From Lithospermum erythrorhizon (taxonomy: Eukaryota; Streptophyta; Magnoliopsida; Boraginales; Boraginaceae), in NCBI GenBank assembly GCA_019722365.1, contig JADFUC010000039.1:150065-214064 (forward strand): a stretch of 64,000 nucleotides of DNA, in the 5' to 3' direction. The notes beneath the pieces are model-generated. The model was not told the DNA's origin. It did not search any database and worked only from the letters and a program-made list of their open reading frames with translations. The position numbers and the translations under genes were made by a program. Shown here piece after piece: positions 61,174-64,000 of this stretch; within the stretch, counting starts at the first letter, position 1; every line of letters begins with the position of its first letter.

Positions 61174-62416
61174 TTAGTGAAAATATCAATTTTATACGCA
61201 TGATCAGTTCCTTTTTTGTGGATAATATTAGTTTTGTTTTGATGTACATTTTATTTCAAGTATAATTTTATTAGTAATATTACTTAAATTATTAATATAT
61301 TATCCTTAATACATATTCAACAAAAATAATAATTTTTTATAAACTTATATGTCGATCATGAATAATATTTTTAGTAAAAAGCAAAATAAATTTAGCTATA
61401 ATATTAGCATCCAAATTGTATTATTTTAATAATCATTCAAACACAATTACACTTGAAGAAGCGGATAATTAGTTTGAAGGATGAAAGATCTTTAATTTAA
61501 ATTCCCTCTGACTAAGAAGAAAATAAAGAATTATTTCATAGCGCGTTAATCATGTATTAACATGTTCTAGAACCTCTCGATTAATTCATCAACTAACATG
61601 AACACATTATCTATAATGATAGTATTAGTGAAATAATTTTGGTACTCCACTTATTGATAATGAAACTTTATTTTTAGTAAAATATAGTTTCAAAATTTAC
61701 AGAGTATGATATTAGTTATATTGATGTGTATAAGTAGGTCGGAATCGTTCATCTGAGGAAACTATTATTATATATATTTCAGATTCATCGTCTGAGTCGT
61801 AAGAATACAATTGGGATTTCAATTTAATAAATAATTTAATCTAAAGCTAAGCAGTTTTAATTTATCATGTTATAGAATATTCATATACTATTCCGTTTAT
61901 ATTGTAAAATTTAACACTACTATGAGATCATAATAAGTTTACAAGCGTAACCGATGCATGTGTGAAGAAATATTAAAAGACATACATTATTTAAAATGAT
62001 CAGAGCTAGATTGAAAAAAATATTTTTTAAATCAAATGTTCAACCTAGCAGCTTATTTGAGTTGTAATTTTCAAAAATATATATTTAATTTTGTAAAATT
62101 AGTTTTGTAATTACTTTTCAAATTATATGGAGTAGAATAGCTTATTAATGATATAGTTTAACATATACTTTTTATTATTTACATATGATTGATATGTTAT
62201 TATTTCAATTTTTTATTTTTAAAGGTCAATATTGGATTTTTCAATTAATTTTTTTTTATATTTCAATTAAATAAAGAGTGTATTTCCACTACTCAATTGT
62301 AATTCAACGTATAATAATTTTTTAGCCTTGATTATTATTTATATATATTGTATAATATTTGGAAAGTGTAATTCTAATTATTAAATATTAAAGTGGACCA
62401 TTATTTTGGATGAATG
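61174..62416. other. Non-genic AT-rich DNA
   Basis: No gene or element recognised between the gypsy remnant and the next LTR-like sequence. Confidence 0.5.
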
Positions 62417-64000
62417 TGTAACCAACCCGCTCAGTCGGCCATCACGAGGTGAAATCATTATAATCCACAGCGAACACCCGAGTCAAATGCGTGGGCGACT
62501 CGGTTTAAGAAGCTAGCGTTTTTATAAAAATTTGATTTACAATTAAAATTCTAAGCTTGATTTTAAAAATTTACAATCCATTCGGGTGATATCTAACAAC
62601 TTGACTCGTATATGCCGCGTATCTCAAAAGACAATAATGCCGGAAGGCTGGCTGAGAGTAAATACCGTATCTGAATCTGAAATAATTTACTTGAAAGCCA
62701 ATTTAAAAAGTCCCAAAATGAAATACAACGATCAAGAAGCGGTTGACAACATAACAAAGCGAGGCTGTGAGGATCTGTGCAGATACTGCTAGCCTTTCGG
62801 GAAGTCGGTTCATACCGACTTGGTACATTCACGCACTTCAAAGACAACTTGGCTGGTGGTCACCATGCTGCCAATATACTTCTCCCGAAAGGTCCACTTG
62901 GCTACTATTTCATCTAGTAGTCTATAAGGTTTCTGCCAAGCGATATGCTCGGCAAATTTTCTCGTAAGACCGTCCTTTCTCCGTGAACCTACTTGCTCCA
63001 ATCATTAACAAATTTCCATCGACTTAAATAATATTCTATTGATAGAGTCTTGCAATGCATTCTTTCCCAGGAGTCCCAAGTTTTCATTCTTTTCCGCTTT
63101 TATTCTTCAACTTGACCACCCGCCTTCTTGACTTAGAACTTCATAATGACAATCGAACTAGAATACTCATCTTCATCTCAAATTCTTCTAACTATTAAAT
63201 CCAACTTTACATCTACTAATAGAGTACTCGAAATTACTAAATTTCACAATACTCATTTTTCCAATATTTCCCAGGATGTACCCGACACGTTCAATGCCTA
63301 CAGATGATTGGTAAATCTAACCACTGACCGTCGAATCATGAAATGTATCTGCTGACAAAAATTCTCCATTTCGACTTATCCTCAATTCCTCACGAGTATC
63401 CGTCAAGATAAAATATCAATACTTTTATTCTGATGACTTTTTTATTCTTTTATTGTCCCTATTAAATGCTCGCGTCGGACTGACAAGAGATTAAATTCTT
63501 TATTAGTATTCCGCCGGGTATTGACCCGTCACTTGCGTCAACCAAATTAGTCCCTCAACTTTTGTCTTTAACACTTTGGGTCCATCTATCATGATTATAC
63601 TTGATATTCTGACGATTATTTGAGTGTACGAGTTCAACTAAAATCATAAATCTATATCACCATCCGCAGTCTACTTTTAACATTCTTAGATCTATATAAA
63701 TACATCAACCGTTTAACAACCCCAAGTCCAACCTTAAAAATTTCAACATCCTTTATGGCATGCTCTATATGATAAATTTCCAACATATCCGATTTCAATT
63801 CTTACCCCACTAATTATCTCATACTTCACGTTAGTTCATAAGGACAACTCTGATTCAAACCGATCTTTTCCTACGAGTCCTCGCACGTAGCTAAACAAAA
63901 ATCTTCTAGGTGGCATCCTCAACAGTCCAGCGATCAGCGAAAGCTTCCAGACTTTAGAAAAGGCTGACCCGAAACAACACAAATAAAGCAATACGTAACT
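62417..64000 (+). repeat. LTR-like sequence running off the right edge
   Basis: Starts TGTAACCAACCCGCTCAGTC, close in form to the TGTAACGACCCG and TGTAACGCCCGG starts of the other gypsy-like LTRs in this window. The sequence changes abruptly from AT-rich to mixed composition at this point. No coding family was recognised in the short ORFs at 62586-63001. The end and any internal region lie beyond the window. Confidence 0.35.

Overview
This is a stretch of an AT-rich nuclear plant genome, almost certainly a eudicot. The evidence is two intron-rich genes with plant-type GT..AG introns, a PERK receptor kinase (a plant-specific family), a TNP2-type CACTA transposon, an hAT transposon, Ty1/copia and Ty3/gypsy remnants, an RTE-like LINE fragment and several Stowaway-like MITEs. 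The species cannot be named from the window. The motif ATACTCCGTA occurs several times in non-coding DNA; I associate it with some Caryophyllales and asterid genomes, but this is weak evidence.

Layout. 1-3254: LTR-like debris on the minus strand (partial Ty3/gypsy-type LTR, then a candidate solo LTR). 3255-6544: non-genic, with two MITEs and an unexplained GC-rich island. 6545-15577 (+): a complete 13-exon gene for RNA polymerase III subunit RPC5, whose joined exons give 659 residues with no frame break; its introns hold two MITEs and an antisense LINE fragment. 15820-20960: one or two decayed hAT elements with a distinctive array of GGTACC-containing subterminal motifs. 23048-43073: one 20-kb CACTA (En/Spm) element with matching ends and a TAT target duplication. 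Its minus-strand TNP2-like transposase is broken by stops and frameshifts, and the element has been split by nested LTR insertions, including a Ty1/copia element with both LTRs (33194-41541).

44621-49436 (+): an 8-exon proline-rich extensin-like receptor kinase (PERK). Its kinase domain looks intact, but the start of its first exon appears frameshifted, turning a Ser/Pro-rich tract into a run of histidines. 49437-54850: non-genic, with a candidate Stowaway-like MITE, a small CACTA-type MITE, a striking 1.45-kb near-complete inverted repeat (hairpin) and an AAT microsatellite. 54850-61173 (-): a heavily decayed Ty3/gypsy element in which gag, reverse transcriptase, RNase H connection, integrase and probable chromodomain remnants can still be read. 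62417-64000: another LTR-like sequence running off the window.

The two host genes are unrelated: RPC5 acts in nuclear Pol III transcription, PERK at the plasma membrane/cell wall. The rest is transposon turnover, with nesting and decay. No tRNA, rRNA or CRISPR was seen. Exon boundaries were set by hand from splice-site consensus, reading frame and family similarity; no transcript evidence was available.
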